A stretch of 12,453 nt of DNA. Source: CAZGTQ01 sp964528575 (GTDB lineage: Bacteria; Planctomycetota; UBA1135; GCA-002686595). The notes under the pieces are model-generated. The model worked only from the letters and a program-made list of their open reading frames with translations, was not told the DNA's origin and did no database searches. Position 1 is the first letter of the stretch; the number at the start of each line of letters is the position of its first letter. The position numbers and the translations under genes were made by a program. This document shows, one piece after another, positions 5,211 to 12,453 of the stretch. The DNA lies in contig CAZGTQ010000071.1 of NCBI GenBank assembly GCA_964528575.1, positions 1 to 12,453 of the forward strand, read 5' to 3'.

Positions 5211-6164
5211 ATGGACGTCCAGCTCGAGCTGCGCGAGAAGGCGCGCCGTCTCGCGAGACGCATCGTCCTGCCGGAGAGCTCCGACCCGCGCGTCGTGCAG
5301 GCGGCGGGCGAGCTCGCGTCGGAGGGACTGTGCAAGCCCGTGCTCGTGCACGCGCGCGGCCTCGGCTCGCCGCCGCCGGGCGTCGAGGTCGTTTCGCCCG
5401 AGCGCGACCCGCGCACGCAGCGTTTCGCCGAGGAGCTCTACGAGCTGCGCAAGCACAAGGGCATGAGCGCCGAGGAGGCGCGCGCGCGCGTGCGCGACCC
5501 GCTCCTGTTCGGCGCGCTCCTCGTTCGCTCGGGCGACTGCGCCGGCGGCGTCGCGGGCAGCCTCTCCGCGACCGCCGACGTCCTGCGCGCGGGCCTGTGG
5601 GTCGTCGGGCTCGCGCGCGGCAACCGCACGCTGAGCTCGTCCTTCCTGATGCTGCTCGAGGGGCGCGCATTGACGTTCGCCGACTGCGGCGTCGTCCCCG
5701 ACCCGACCGCGGAGCAGCTCGTCGACATCGCCCTCGCTTCCGCCGAGAGCCATCGCCGCCTCGTCGGCGAGGCGCCGCGCGTCGCGCTGCTCTCGTTCTC
5801 GACGAAGGGCTCGGCGGAGCACCCGCGCGTCGACAAGATGCGCCGGGCGGCCGAGCTCTTGCGCGAGCGCGCGCCGGGCCTGACGTGCGACGGCGAGCTC
5901 CAGGTCGACGCCGCGATCGTGCCCGCGGTCGCCGCGTCGAAGGCGCCGCGCTCGCCGCTCGCCGGCCGCGCGAACGTGCTGGTCTTCCCCGACCTCGACG
6001 CGGGGAACATCGGCTACAAGCTCGTGCAGCGACTCGCGGGCGCGACGGCGCTCGGCCCGCTCGTCCAGGGCCTCGCGCGCCCGTTCATGGACCTCTCGCG
6101 CGGCTGCAGCGCCCAGGACATCGTCAACGTCGCCTGCATCGCGGCGGTGCTCGCCGACGCGTAG
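5211..6164 (+). CDS. pta: Phosphate acetyltransferase
   Basis: This is a 317-residue enzyme of the PTA_PTB family that interconverts acetyl-CoA plus phosphate and acetyl phosphate plus CoA in the cytoplasm. Family blocks are present: RRIVLPESSDPRVVQAA at the N-terminus, then GDCAGGVAGSLSATADVLRAGL and LLSFSTKGSAEHPRVDKM. The signature GELQVDAAIVPAVAASKAPRSPLAGRANVLVFPDLDAGNIGYK is followed by GPLVQGLARPFMDLSRGCSAQDIV. The length matches the short, single-domain form (no N-terminal DRTGG regulatory domain). A phosphobutyryl/propionyl preference cannot be excluded. It is third in the AtuA operon, 11 nt after the previous stop with only a weak Shine-Dalgarno. The context suggests it handles acetyl- or acyl-CoA released by the pathway. 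No acetate kinase gene is in the window. Confidence 0.92.
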   Translation: MDVQLELREKARRLARRIVLPESSDPRVVQAAGELASEGLCKPVLVHARGLGSPPPGVEVVSPERDPRTQRFAEELYELRKHKGMSAEEARARVRDPLLFGALLVRSGDCAGGVAGSLSATADVLRAGLWVVGLARGNRTLSSSFLMLLEGRALTFADCGVVPDPTAEQLVDIALASAESHRRLVGEAPRVALLSFSTKGSAEHPRVDKMRRAAELLRERAPGLTCDGELQVDAAIVPAVAASKAPRSPLAGRANVLVFPDLDAGNIGYKLVQRLAGATALGPLVQGLARPFMDLSRGCSAQDIVNVACIAAVLADA

Positions 6165-6180
6165 CCGCGCCGCGTCGCGG
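6165..6180. terminator. Small GC hairpin between convergent pta and sulfatase genes
   Basis: CCGCG (6165-6169) can pair with CGCGG (6176-6180) around a 6-nt loop, directly after the pta stop and inside the 27-bp convergent gap. There is no T tract. It is a weak candidate for a shared 3'-end structure. Confidence 0.2.
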
Positions 6181-6191
6181 GCGGGACACGC

Positions 6192-8330
6192 TCACTCGCC
6201 GTCGACGTAGCCGAGCGCCTTCAGCTCCGCTGCGGCCGCCGGATCGAGCTCGGCGCGCGCCGTGGGCAGCCGCGAGGAGCGCAGCTCCGCGAGCCGCGTC
6301 GCGTGACGTTGCGCGAGCTCCGCAGCCCAGCGCTCCTCCGCGCGGTCGCGCTGCTCGCCGGGATCGGCCGCGAGGTCGTACGCGAACAGCAGATCCTCGG
6401 CGCCGGGCGGCCCGTCCTCGTCGGGGAACATCAACTTGCGGTCGCCCTCGACGACACCGCGCGCGCTCGTCGCGCCTTCCTCGATCGAGCACTGGAACAG
6501 GTACGCGGGCCGGTCGGCGTCGAGCGTCAGCAGCGAGCGCCCGCCCCAGCCCGGCGCCGGCGGCGCGTCCGCGAGCGCGGCGAGCGTGTGCGGCACGTCG
6601 TTGAGGAGCGCGGCGAACGGCACGCGCCGCGCAGCGAGGTCCGGGCCGTGCACGAGGAGCGGGACCCGCACTTGCTCCTCCCACAGACCGGTGCCGTGCC
6701 GGATCGCGTCGTGCTCGCCGAAGCCCTCCCCGTGGTCGCTGGTGACGACGAGGTAGCCGTGCTCGAGGATCCCCGCGTCGCCGAGAGCGCGCAGGAGCTC
6801 GCCGAAGCCGCGGTCGAGGTCGACGACGCCGCCGGAGTAGAGCGCGCGCTGCTGATCGAGGAGCGCGCGCATCTCGGCGGGGATCGGCCGGCCCGTCTTC
6901 CAGTCCCACGGGTTCGCCTCGAGGCGCGTCTGGAGCGGCAAGAAGCTCGCGCCGAACGAGACGCGCTCGGCGAGCGCGGCGCGCGCTTGGGCGCTCGCGA
7001 TGTACGGCTCGTGCGCGCGGTACGTCTGCACGAACAGGAACGTCGGGCGCCCGTCGCCCGCCGCGAGGAAGCGCCGCACCGCGTCGACGGTCTCCTCCAT
7101 CTCGCGCTTGCCCTCGTCGAACCACGCGAAGCCCTGGTCGAGGCCGAAGCGGCGCGACACGTATCCGCCGTCGGTGATCGCGCCCGTGCGATAGCCCGCG
7201 CGCGCGAGCACCTCGGCGATCGTCGTCGCGTCGTCGGGCAGCGCGCTCGCGCTGCCCGACACCGTGTGCTCGTGCGGGTAGAGCGCGGTGAAGAGCGACG
7301 CGTGCGCCGGCAGCGTCCACGTCGCCGGCGACCAGGCGCGCTCGAACACCACGCTCTCGTCCGCGAGCGCGTCGAGGTTCGGCGTGAGCGCGAGCGCGCC
7401 GCCGTAGGTCGTCATGTTGTCGGCGCGGAACGTGTCGGCCACGAAGAGCACGAGATCGGGCCGCGGATCCGCGTCGCGCGACGCGGGCGGCACGACGGTC
7501 GGGCACGCGAAGGCGGTGATCGCGGGCGGGCCCTCGACCTCGAACGCGAGCCGCGCGTCCGCCCGTCCGTCCGCCGGCAGATCGACCGTGTGGAAGCGCG
7601 CGTTCGCGCGCGTCCCCGGCTCGCTGCGCCGCTCCTCGAACAAGGTCTCGCCGTCGAGGCGCACGCGGAACGTCACCTCGCCGAGCTCCTCCGCCGTCGC
7701 GATCGGCCACAGCAGCGTCGCAAAGGTCAGCCGGCTCCCCGGCGGCAGGCTGACGACCAGCTCCTCGCGCTGGCCGGGCCAGACCGAGAGGCCGTCGGCG
7801 CCGAACCGGTCGAGCTCCACGCGCCAGCGCCCGTCGCGGGACTCGCCGCGCACGATCGGCACGACGAGCGTCGCGGGCGCAGTCGGACGATCGCCGGGCG
7901 CGAGCCGCACGAACACGTTGCCGCGGATCGGCAGGAAGCAGCCGGGCGGCACGCGCTCCATCGCCGCGGGATCGAGCTCGCGCAGGTACACCCGCTCGAG
8001 CTCCGTTGCGCCCAGGCGCAGGCGTGCCGGCACGCCCTCGAACCCCGCGAGCGGGCGCACGACCTGCCACACGCCCGGCCAGATCGTCGCGAGCCACTCG
8101 TGGGGCTCGATGCGCGTCTCGACGAGGACGAAGGGGCCGCTCGGATCCGCGCGCACGCCAAAACCCGCGCCCCAGCCCAGGGCGTCGCCGAGCGGGGCGC
8201 CCGGCTCGAAGCCCGCCGCGAGGTCGATCGGGCCCGGCGCCTCGGAGCCCCCGCCGCACGCGCTCGCCAGCGCGGCGACGAGCGGGACGAGCGCGGCGGG
8301 CGCGCGGAGCGGAGCGGCCTTCGGGCGCAT
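6192..8330 (-). CDS. Sulfatase-like lipoprotein (alkaline phosphatase superfamily) with Thr at the nucleophile position
   Basis: This is a 712-residue lipoprotein: the signal peptide ends LASACGGG, with the lipid Cys at 25. Residues about 30-290 form an N-terminal beta-rich region of unknown type, perhaps jellyroll modules. The sulfatase/phosphodiesterase-type domain begins about residue 293 with LVLFVADTFRADN, where D299 corresponds to a metal ligand. WTLPAHASLFTALYP follows, then VVTSDHGEGFGEHDAIRHG with D532 and H533. The usual catalytic C/S-x-P-x-R motif is replaced by T339-L-P-A-H, so formylglycine cannot form here. A Thr nucleophile, as in phosphatase relatives, is possible. The tail ELKALGYV is typical of sulfatase-like proteins. 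The frame is open far upstream, but ATG 8330 sets the lipobox correctly and has a -10-like element just before it. The substrate is unknown. Confidence 0.87.
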   Translation of the reverse strand: MRPKAAPLRAPAALVPLVAALASACGGGSEAPGPIDLAAGFEPGAPLGDALGWGAGFGVRADPSGPFVLVETRIEPHEWLATIWPGVWQVVRPLAGFEGVPARLRLGATELERVYLRELDPAAMERVPPGCFLPIRGNVFVRLAPGDRPTAPATLVVPIVRGESRDGRWRVELDRFGADGLSVWPGQREELVVSLPPGSRLTFATLLWPIATAEELGEVTFRVRLDGETLFEERRSEPGTRANARFHTVDLPADGRADARLAFEVEGPPAITAFACPTVVPPASRDADPRPDLVLFVADTFRADNMTTYGGALALTPNLDALADESVVFERAWSPATWTLPAHASLFTALYPHEHTVSGSASALPDDATTIAEVLARAGYRTGAITDGGYVSRRFGLDQGFAWFDEGKREMEETVDAVRRFLAAGDGRPTFLFVQTYRAHEPYIASAQARAALAERVSFGASFLPLQTRLEANPWDWKTGRPIPAEMRALLDQQRALYSGGVVDLDRGFGELLRALGDAGILEHGYLVVTSDHGEGFGEHDAIRHGTGLWEEQVRVPLLVHGPDLAARRVPFAALLNDVPHTLAALADAPPAPGWGGRSLLTLDADRPAYLFQCSIEEGATSARGVVEGDRKLMFPDEDGPPGAEDLLFAYDLAADPGEQRDRAEERWAAELAQRHATRLAELRSSRLPTARAELDPAAAAELKALGYVDGE

Positions 8331-8338
8331 GGCGCGCC

Positions 8339-8344
8339 ACGATA
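8339..8344 (-). promoter_or_regulatory. -10-like element (TATCGT) for the sulfatase-like gene
   Basis: TATCGT on the minus strand ends 8 nt before ATG 8330, the same hexamer and spacing as at 1197-1192. The intervening GGCGCGCC is a palindrome and not a Shine-Dalgarno. It lies in the 63-bp divergent region shared with the ABC gene. No -35 is recognised. Confidence 0.4.
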
Positions 8345-8376
8345 GCGAACCCGGCGGCCGCCGCGGGCGCAGCGTG

Positions 8377-8382
8377 TAGACT
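8377..8382 (+). promoter_or_regulatory. -10-like element (TAGACT) for the ABC-DUF3299 operon
   Basis: TAGACT is identical to the -10 proposed for the AtuA operon and ends 11 nt before ATG 8394, again without a Shine-Dalgarno. No convincing -35 lies 16-18 bp upstream. Confidence 0.45.
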
Positions 8383-8393
8383 GCCGCGCTCCG

Positions 8394-9119
<726 letters not shown>

Positions 9120-9129
9120 GGGTGGTCCA

Positions 9130-10416
9130 GTGAGCGGGCTCGCCGCGGGACGCGTGCGCGGGCTGTTCGGCATCGTGCGGCGCAGTCTGCGCCAGCACCT
9201 GCTGTCGACCGTCGTGACGATGGTCTCGCTCGCGCTCGGCGTCGGGCTCGTCATGGCGGTGTTCACGATCGAGCGCCAGGCGCGCGACGCGTTCACCGGC
9301 GGCCAGAGCGGCTTCGACGCGGTGCTCGGCGCGCGCGGCAGCCCGCTGCAGCTCGTGCTCAACACGATCTTCCACCTCGAGACGTCGCCGGGGAACATCC
9401 CGTGGTCGCTGTACGAACAGGTGCACGACGACCCGCGCGTCGCGCTCGCGGTCCCGTACGCGGTCGGCGACCAGTACGAGGGCTTTCGCGTCGTCGGCAC
9501 GACGCCGGAGCTGTTCGAGCGCGCGGAAGTGACGCGCGGCGAGCCGTTCCGCATCCGCGCGCCGGGCCGCGTGTTCGAGCCCGAGCGGCGCGAGGCGCTC
9601 GTCGGCAGCTTCGCGGCGGCGCGCACGGGATTGCGCTATGGCGCGACGTTCCAGCCGTCGCACGGCGTGTACGAGGGCGTCGCGGACGACGTGCACGAGG
9701 AGGAGTACGTCGTCGTCGGCGTGCTCGAGCCGACGAACACGCCCAACGACCGCGTGATCTGGATCCCGATCGACGGCGTGCTCCACATGGAAGGGCACGT
9801 CATGCGCGGCGCGGGCGAGGAGTACCATCCGGAGCCGGGCGAGGAGGTGCCCGACGAGCACAAGGAGGTGAGCGCGGTGCTGCTCGACCTGAAGGGCGGC
9901 TTCGCGCTCGCGAGCCAGATGGCGAGCTCGTTCAACCGCGAGGGGACCGAGGCGACGATGGCGTATCCGATCGCCGCGTCGGTCGCGCAGCTCTTCGACC
10001 GCCTCGGCTGGATCCAGAAGGTCCTGACGTTCGTCGCCTGGCTCGTCGTCGCCGTCGCCGCGGGCTCGGTCCTCGCGAGCATCTACAACACGATGAACGA
10101 GCGGCGGCGCGAGTTCGCGATCCTGCGCGCGCTGGGCGCGCGGCGCGGCACGGTGTTCCGCGTCATCGTCGCCGAGTCCGCGACGATCGCGGCGGGCGGC
10201 GCGCTGCTCGGCTTCGCGGTCCACTTCGCGGTGCTCTCGGTCGCGGCGGGGATCCTGCGCGCGCAGACCGGCGTGGTGATCGACGTGCTCGCGTTCGATG
10301 CCGCGCTGGTCGTGACGCCGCTCGCGGTCGTCGCCCTGGGCGCGCTCACGGGCGTCGTCCCCGCGCTCAAGGCCTACCGGACCGACGTCGCGACGAACCT
10401 GCTCCCGGGGGCGTGA
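9130..10416 (+). CDS. FtsX/MacB-type ABC permease, GTG start
   Basis: This is a 428-residue inner-membrane permease. Transmembrane helix 1 is about residues 24-47 (LLSTVVTMVSLALGVGLVMAVFTI). A large extracytoplasmic MacB-type domain follows (about 50-295), then three C-terminal helices at about 298-318, 340-370 and 385-412. The conserved cytoplasmic RRREFAILRALGARRGTVF coupling segment lies between helices 2 and 3. The start is GTG 9130, with GAGGGTGG at 9118-9125 as a clear Shine-Dalgarno overlapping the end of the ATPase gene. The outer domain has an acidic, His-containing stretch (H219, H223, H233, H244 among many Glu/Asp; also H178 and H189), compatible with metal binding but not proof. 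One ATPase plus one four-helix permease suggests a homodimeric permease. The partner DUF3299 lipoprotein follows. Confidence 0.9.
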   Translation: MSGLAAGRVRGLFGIVRRSLRQHLLSTVVTMVSLALGVGLVMAVFTIERQARDAFTGGQSGFDAVLGARGSPLQLVLNTIFHLETSPGNIPWSLYEQVHDDPRVALAVPYAVGDQYEGFRVVGTTPELFERAEVTRGEPFRIRAPGRVFEPERREALVGSFAAARTGLRYGATFQPSHGVYEGVADDVHEEEYVVVGVLEPTNTPNDRVIWIPIDGVLHMEGHVMRGAGEEYHPEPGEEVPDEHKEVSAVLLDLKGGFALASQMASSFNREGTEATMAYPIAASVAQLFDRLGWIQKVLTFVAWLVVAVAAGSVLASIYNTMNERRREFAILRALGARRGTVFRVIVAESATIAAGGALLGFAVHFAVLSVAAGILRAQTGVVIDVLAFDAALVVTPLAVVALGALTGVVPALKAYRTDVATNLLPGA

Positions 10417-10469
10417 CGGCCGGCGTGAGAGTCACCGAAGTCGAACGAGCAACGGCGCCGAGCGTGGGC

Positions 10470-10475
10470 TACGCT
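10470..10475 (+). promoter_or_regulatory. -10-like element (TACGCT) before the DUF3299 gene
   Basis: TACGCT ends 6 nt before ATG 10482, at the 3' end of the 65-bp gap after the permease gene. It fits the TAnnCT pattern seen before other starts, so this gene may have its own promoter in addition to operon read-through. The spacing is the shortest of the set. Confidence 0.3.
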
Positions 10476-10481
10476 CGAACC

Positions 10482-11198
10482 ATGCTCGTCCGTTCCCGTT
10501 CCCGTTCCCGGACCCTCGCGCTGGCGCTCCTGGCGTCCCTCGGCGCCGGCTGCGGCTCCGAGGACGAGGCGCCGCTGCTGCCGATCGGCGAGGTCCGCGG
10601 GGCGCCGATCGTGTCGAAGGCGCAGCCCGCGGAGGAGCCGGTGAAGCCGGCGCCGCTGGCCGAGCCGGCGGTCGCGGGTGTGGCGGAGCCGGAGCGCGCG
10701 GAGCCCGAGTCCGCGAAGCCGAAGCCGGCGAAGCCCGAGCCCAAGCCGGAGCGCTCCGCCGCGGACGACGACGAGTACCGCGTGACCGACTGGGAGCAGC
10801 TCTCCGGCTTCGACTACGCGATGCTCGAGCCGACGACGCTGTTGGCGGTCGACGACGGCAAGCCGCTCCCCGACCTCGAGGACCGTTTCCCGACGGAGGT
10901 GGTCGAGCTCGCCGGCCGGCGCGTGCTGATCGAGGGCTACATGATCCCGTACGAGTACGACGACCGCGGGATCTACAGCTTCACGCTCGTGCGCGACCAG
11001 GCGCAGTGCTGCTTCGGCGCGTCGCCGCAGATGAACCACTGGATCTCGGTCGAGATGGCGGACGACGGCCGCGCCGAGCCGGCCGATCTCGACCCGATCT
11101 ACGTCAAGGGCCGCTTCGAGGTCGGCGAGCAGGTCGAGGACGGCTACGTCACGAGCGTCTACCGCATCGTCGCCGACGAGGTCGACTTCGGCTTCTAG
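10482..11198 (+). CDS. DUF3299 domain lipoprotein
   Basis: This is a 238-residue envelope lipoprotein. The signal peptide has an RSRSRSR n-region and the lipobox GAGC with lipid Cys 24. A Pro/Lys/Glu/Ala-rich linker (about 48-98) precedes the DUF3299 domain (about 103-236). Diagnostic blocks are FDYAMLEP, DRFPTEVVELAGRRVLIEGYMIPY, RDQAQCCFGASPQMNHWISV and DPIYVKGRFEVGE. The paired C176-C177 with nearby H186 is the conserved hallmark of the domain and could hold a metal. In other bacteria DUF3299 genes sit with LolD/FtsX-type ABC genes in what appear to be metal-related clusters. Here it follows the ATPase and permease by 65 bp, so it is probably their periplasm-facing partner. The zinc or metal link is inference from recalled context. 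Confidence 0.88.
   Translation: MLVRSRSRSRTLALALLASLGAGCGSEDEAPLLPIGEVRGAPIVSKAQPAEEPVKPAPLAEPAVAGVAEPERAEPESAKPKPAKPEPKPERSAADDDEYRVTDWEQLSGFDYAMLEPTTLLAVDDGKPLPDLEDRFPTEVVELAGRRVLIEGYMIPYEYDDRGIYSFTLVRDQAQCCFGASPQMNHWISVEMADDGRAEPADLDPIYVKGRFEVGEQVEDGYVTSVYRIVADEVDFGF
10491..10508 (+). repeat. Hexanucleotide tandem repeat (CGTTCC x3) in the signal peptide
   Basis: Three perfect CGTTCC copies lie inside the DUF3299 signal peptide region and encode alternating Arg and Ser. A gain or loss of one unit would stay in frame and only change n-region length. Confidence 0.7.
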
Positions 11199-11217
11199 GT
11201 TCTAGGGCCAACGAGCG

Positions 11218-11251
11218 CGGGCTCCGGCCGAGGGCCGCGGAGTCCGGCCCG
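11218..11251. terminator. Hairpin between convergent DUF3299 and SBBP genes
   Basis: The 54-bp convergent gap (11199-11252) holds an extended, imperfect stem. CGGGC (11218-11222) pairs with GCCCG (11247-11251), or alternatively CTCC (11222-11225) with GGAG (11239-11242) and GGCC (11226-11229) with GGCC (11233-11236). It could act in both directions. There is no T tract on either side, so it is not a textbook intrinsic terminator. Confidence 0.4.
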
Positions 11252-11252
11252 T

Positions 11253-12453
11253 TCAGTTGCTGCCGCCGGCGAGCAGGGCGTTGGTGGCGCTCAGGAGGAA
11301 CGGAGCGCCGGGGTCGAGCTGCCAGAGCTGGAACCAGATGTCGACGGCGCTGTTGTTGGGCCAGGCGAACGTGAAGTCGAGCGCGCCGGCTGGATCCAAG
11401 GTCACCGGCGCGATCACGTCGGCCGAGGGGTGCAGCACGCCGCCGAAGAACGGGAGCTGGACCTCGGCGAGGCCCGCGACGAACCACGCCGCGCCGCTGG
11501 GCATCCCGCCGCGGACCGACAGTCGCGTCGTCGAGCCCGGCGCCAGCGGGCCGGCGCCGGCGAGGTTCGGGGCCTTCGAGCCGTGCAACCCGTTGCCCAA
11601 CGTGCGCCAGCGCAAGAGAGGAACATCGAACGCCGCGAGGATGAAGTCGCCGCCGCCGCCGTAGGTCGTCTGGGCGGCGCCGGGGGTCACGGGCGCGGAG
11701 CTCGAGCTGGTGTAGCCCGCGATGTGGGGATTGCCGGCGCCGTCGAGCTCGATCTGTCCCTGGTAGTCGGTGCTGTTGCCGCCGAACATCGTCGAGTAGA
11801 CGAGCTTCTCGCCGAACGTATCGAACTTGGTCAGGAACATGTCCGAGCTCGGGCCGCCGCCGAAGGACTGGAACGCGTCCGGCGTCGTCGGCCAGCCGGG
11901 CTCGTTCGTCGAGCCGGTCGTGTGGAGGTTGCCTGCCGTATCGACGGCGACGTCACCGATGAAGCCTCCGCCCCCGCAGCAGCCGCCGATGAACGTCGAC
12001 CAGACGAGCCCGCTCCCGTCGGAAAGCAGCTTCGCCGCGAAACCGGCTCCTCCGTCTCCAGTGATGACGGGATCCGTCACGAAGGCGCCGGGCGTCACGG
12101 GGAAATCGTCGGAATCGACCGATCCGCCGACATAGACCGCCGATGCTGCATCCACCGCGATCCCCCACACGGTGTCGAAGCCCGCGCTTCCGCCCAGATA
12201 GGTGCACCAGATCACCTGGGCGCCCAGCCGGTCGAGCTTCGCCAAGAAGCCGCTCTTGGAGTCCCCTGGGTCCTTGGATTCCTGGAAGGCTCCTGGAGTC
12301 GTCGGCAGCGGGCCGGTCGACGAGTTCGTGTCACCGCCGAGGTAGACGTTGGAAGTCGCGTCGATCGCCATGTCGAGGATCCGACCCGTGTGGAAGAACG
12401 TGGCGAACACGAGCTGGCTCCCATCGGCCGAGATCCGCAGCACCATCTTGTCG
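11253..12453 (-). CDS. SBBP-repeat beta-propeller protein, C-terminal part (5' end outside window)
   Basis: The frame is open from the right edge to TGA 11255-11253, about 400 residues. At least four SBBP-type blades are visible. Each has a core like IAVDAASAVYVGGS, a turn of the (F/L/W/A)PVTPGAF type (PLPTTPGAFQ, DFPVTPGAFV, GWPTTPDAFQ, APVTPGAAQ), and a strand like FLAKLDRLGAQVIWCTYLGG. After about residue 277 the propeller gives way to a separate C-terminal beta module. It starts WRTLGNGLHGSKAPNLAGAGPL, continues through PFFGGVLHPSADVIAPVTLD and ends in WFQLWQLDPGAPFLLSATNALLAG. That module recurs at the ends of secreted proteins in some deep-branching planctomycetes (recalled, not searched). 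The protein is probably exported and cell-surface or secreted. An ATG at 12446 is internal to the continuing frame and unlikely to be the true start. Confidence 0.85.
   Translation of the reverse strand, partial: DKMVLRISADGSQLVFATFFHTGRILDMAIDATSNVYLGGDTNSSTGPLPTTPGAFQESKDPGDSKSGFLAKLDRLGAQVIWCTYLGGSAGFDTVWGIAVDAASAVYVGGSVDSDDFPVTPGAFVTDPVITGDGGAGFAAKLLSDGSGLVWSTFIGGCCGGGGFIGDVAVDTAGNLHTTGSTNEPGWPTTPDAFQSFGGGPSSDMFLTKFDTFGEKLVYSTMFGGNSTDYQGQIELDGAGNPHIAGYTSSSSAPVTPGAAQTTYGGGGDFILAAFDVPLLRWRTLGNGLHGSKAPNLAGAGPLAPGSTTRLSVRGGMPSGAAWFVAGLAEVQLPFFGGVLHPSADVIAPVTLDPAGALDFTFAWPNNSAVDIWFQLWQLDPGAPFLLSATNALLAGGSN

Noticed and set aside
6303..8345. A 680-codon open frame on the plus strand opposite the sulfatase-like gene
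   Set aside because: Its translation is a monotonous Arg/Ala/Glu-rich string typical of antisense frames in GC-rich DNA, with no domain. The minus-strand sulfatase has clear motifs.

Overview
This is a very GC-rich (roughly 70% or more by eye), densely coded chromosomal window with short intergenic gaps and no rRNA, tRNA, transposase, phage gene or CRISPR array. The best guess for the host is Planctomycetota. The right-edge SBBP beta-propeller protein ends in a C-terminal module with the look of secreted proteins from deep-branching planctomycetes. The lipoproteins, the sulfatase-like protein, the DUF3299 protein and the selenocysteine ArsC-like protein all fit that picture. A Myxococcota-like host is not excluded. 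Phylum assignment is inference.

Layout. (1) 1-815 (+): the 3' end of an unidentified gene, coupled to a DUF309 gene that apparently starts at CTG. (2) 836-1782 (-): a two-gene unit, pyroglutamyl peptidase (pcp) followed by an ArsC/Spx-like gene. The latter has an in-frame UGA at 1144-1142 followed by a SECIS-like hairpin, so it reads as a selenoprotein with a Sec-x-x-Cys redox motif. This is the most interesting item, and a standard gene caller would truncate or miss it. (3) 1850-2223 (+): a solitary HicB-like small protein flanked by an exact 19-bp direct repeat, then a possible one-helix micropeptide. (4) 2230-3399 (-): a lipoprotein of unknown function with an internal duplication. (5) 3476-6164 (+): a three-gene operon made of an AtuA-family protein, a separate AtuA-like ferredoxin-fold protein and phosphate acetyltransferase. 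(6) 6192-8330 (-): a lipid-anchored sulfatase/alkaline-phosphatase superfamily protein with Thr where the nucleophile normally is. (7) 8394-11198 (+): ABC ATPase, FtsX/MacB-type permease and a DUF3299 lipoprotein, which together look like an envelope export module, possibly metal-linked. (8) 11253 to the right edge (-): the C-terminal part of a secreted SBBP propeller protein.

Expression signals. Several genes that begin transcription units have a -10-like hexamer (TAGACT, TAGACT, TACTCT, TACGCT, or TATCGT twice) only 6-11 nt before the start codon and no clear Shine-Dalgarno sequence, suggesting leaderless or near-leaderless mRNAs. Some internal genes use ATGA overlaps or a visible Shine-Dalgarno sequence. 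The atuA promoter region also holds a perfect 13-bp palindrome that overlaps its -35 box.
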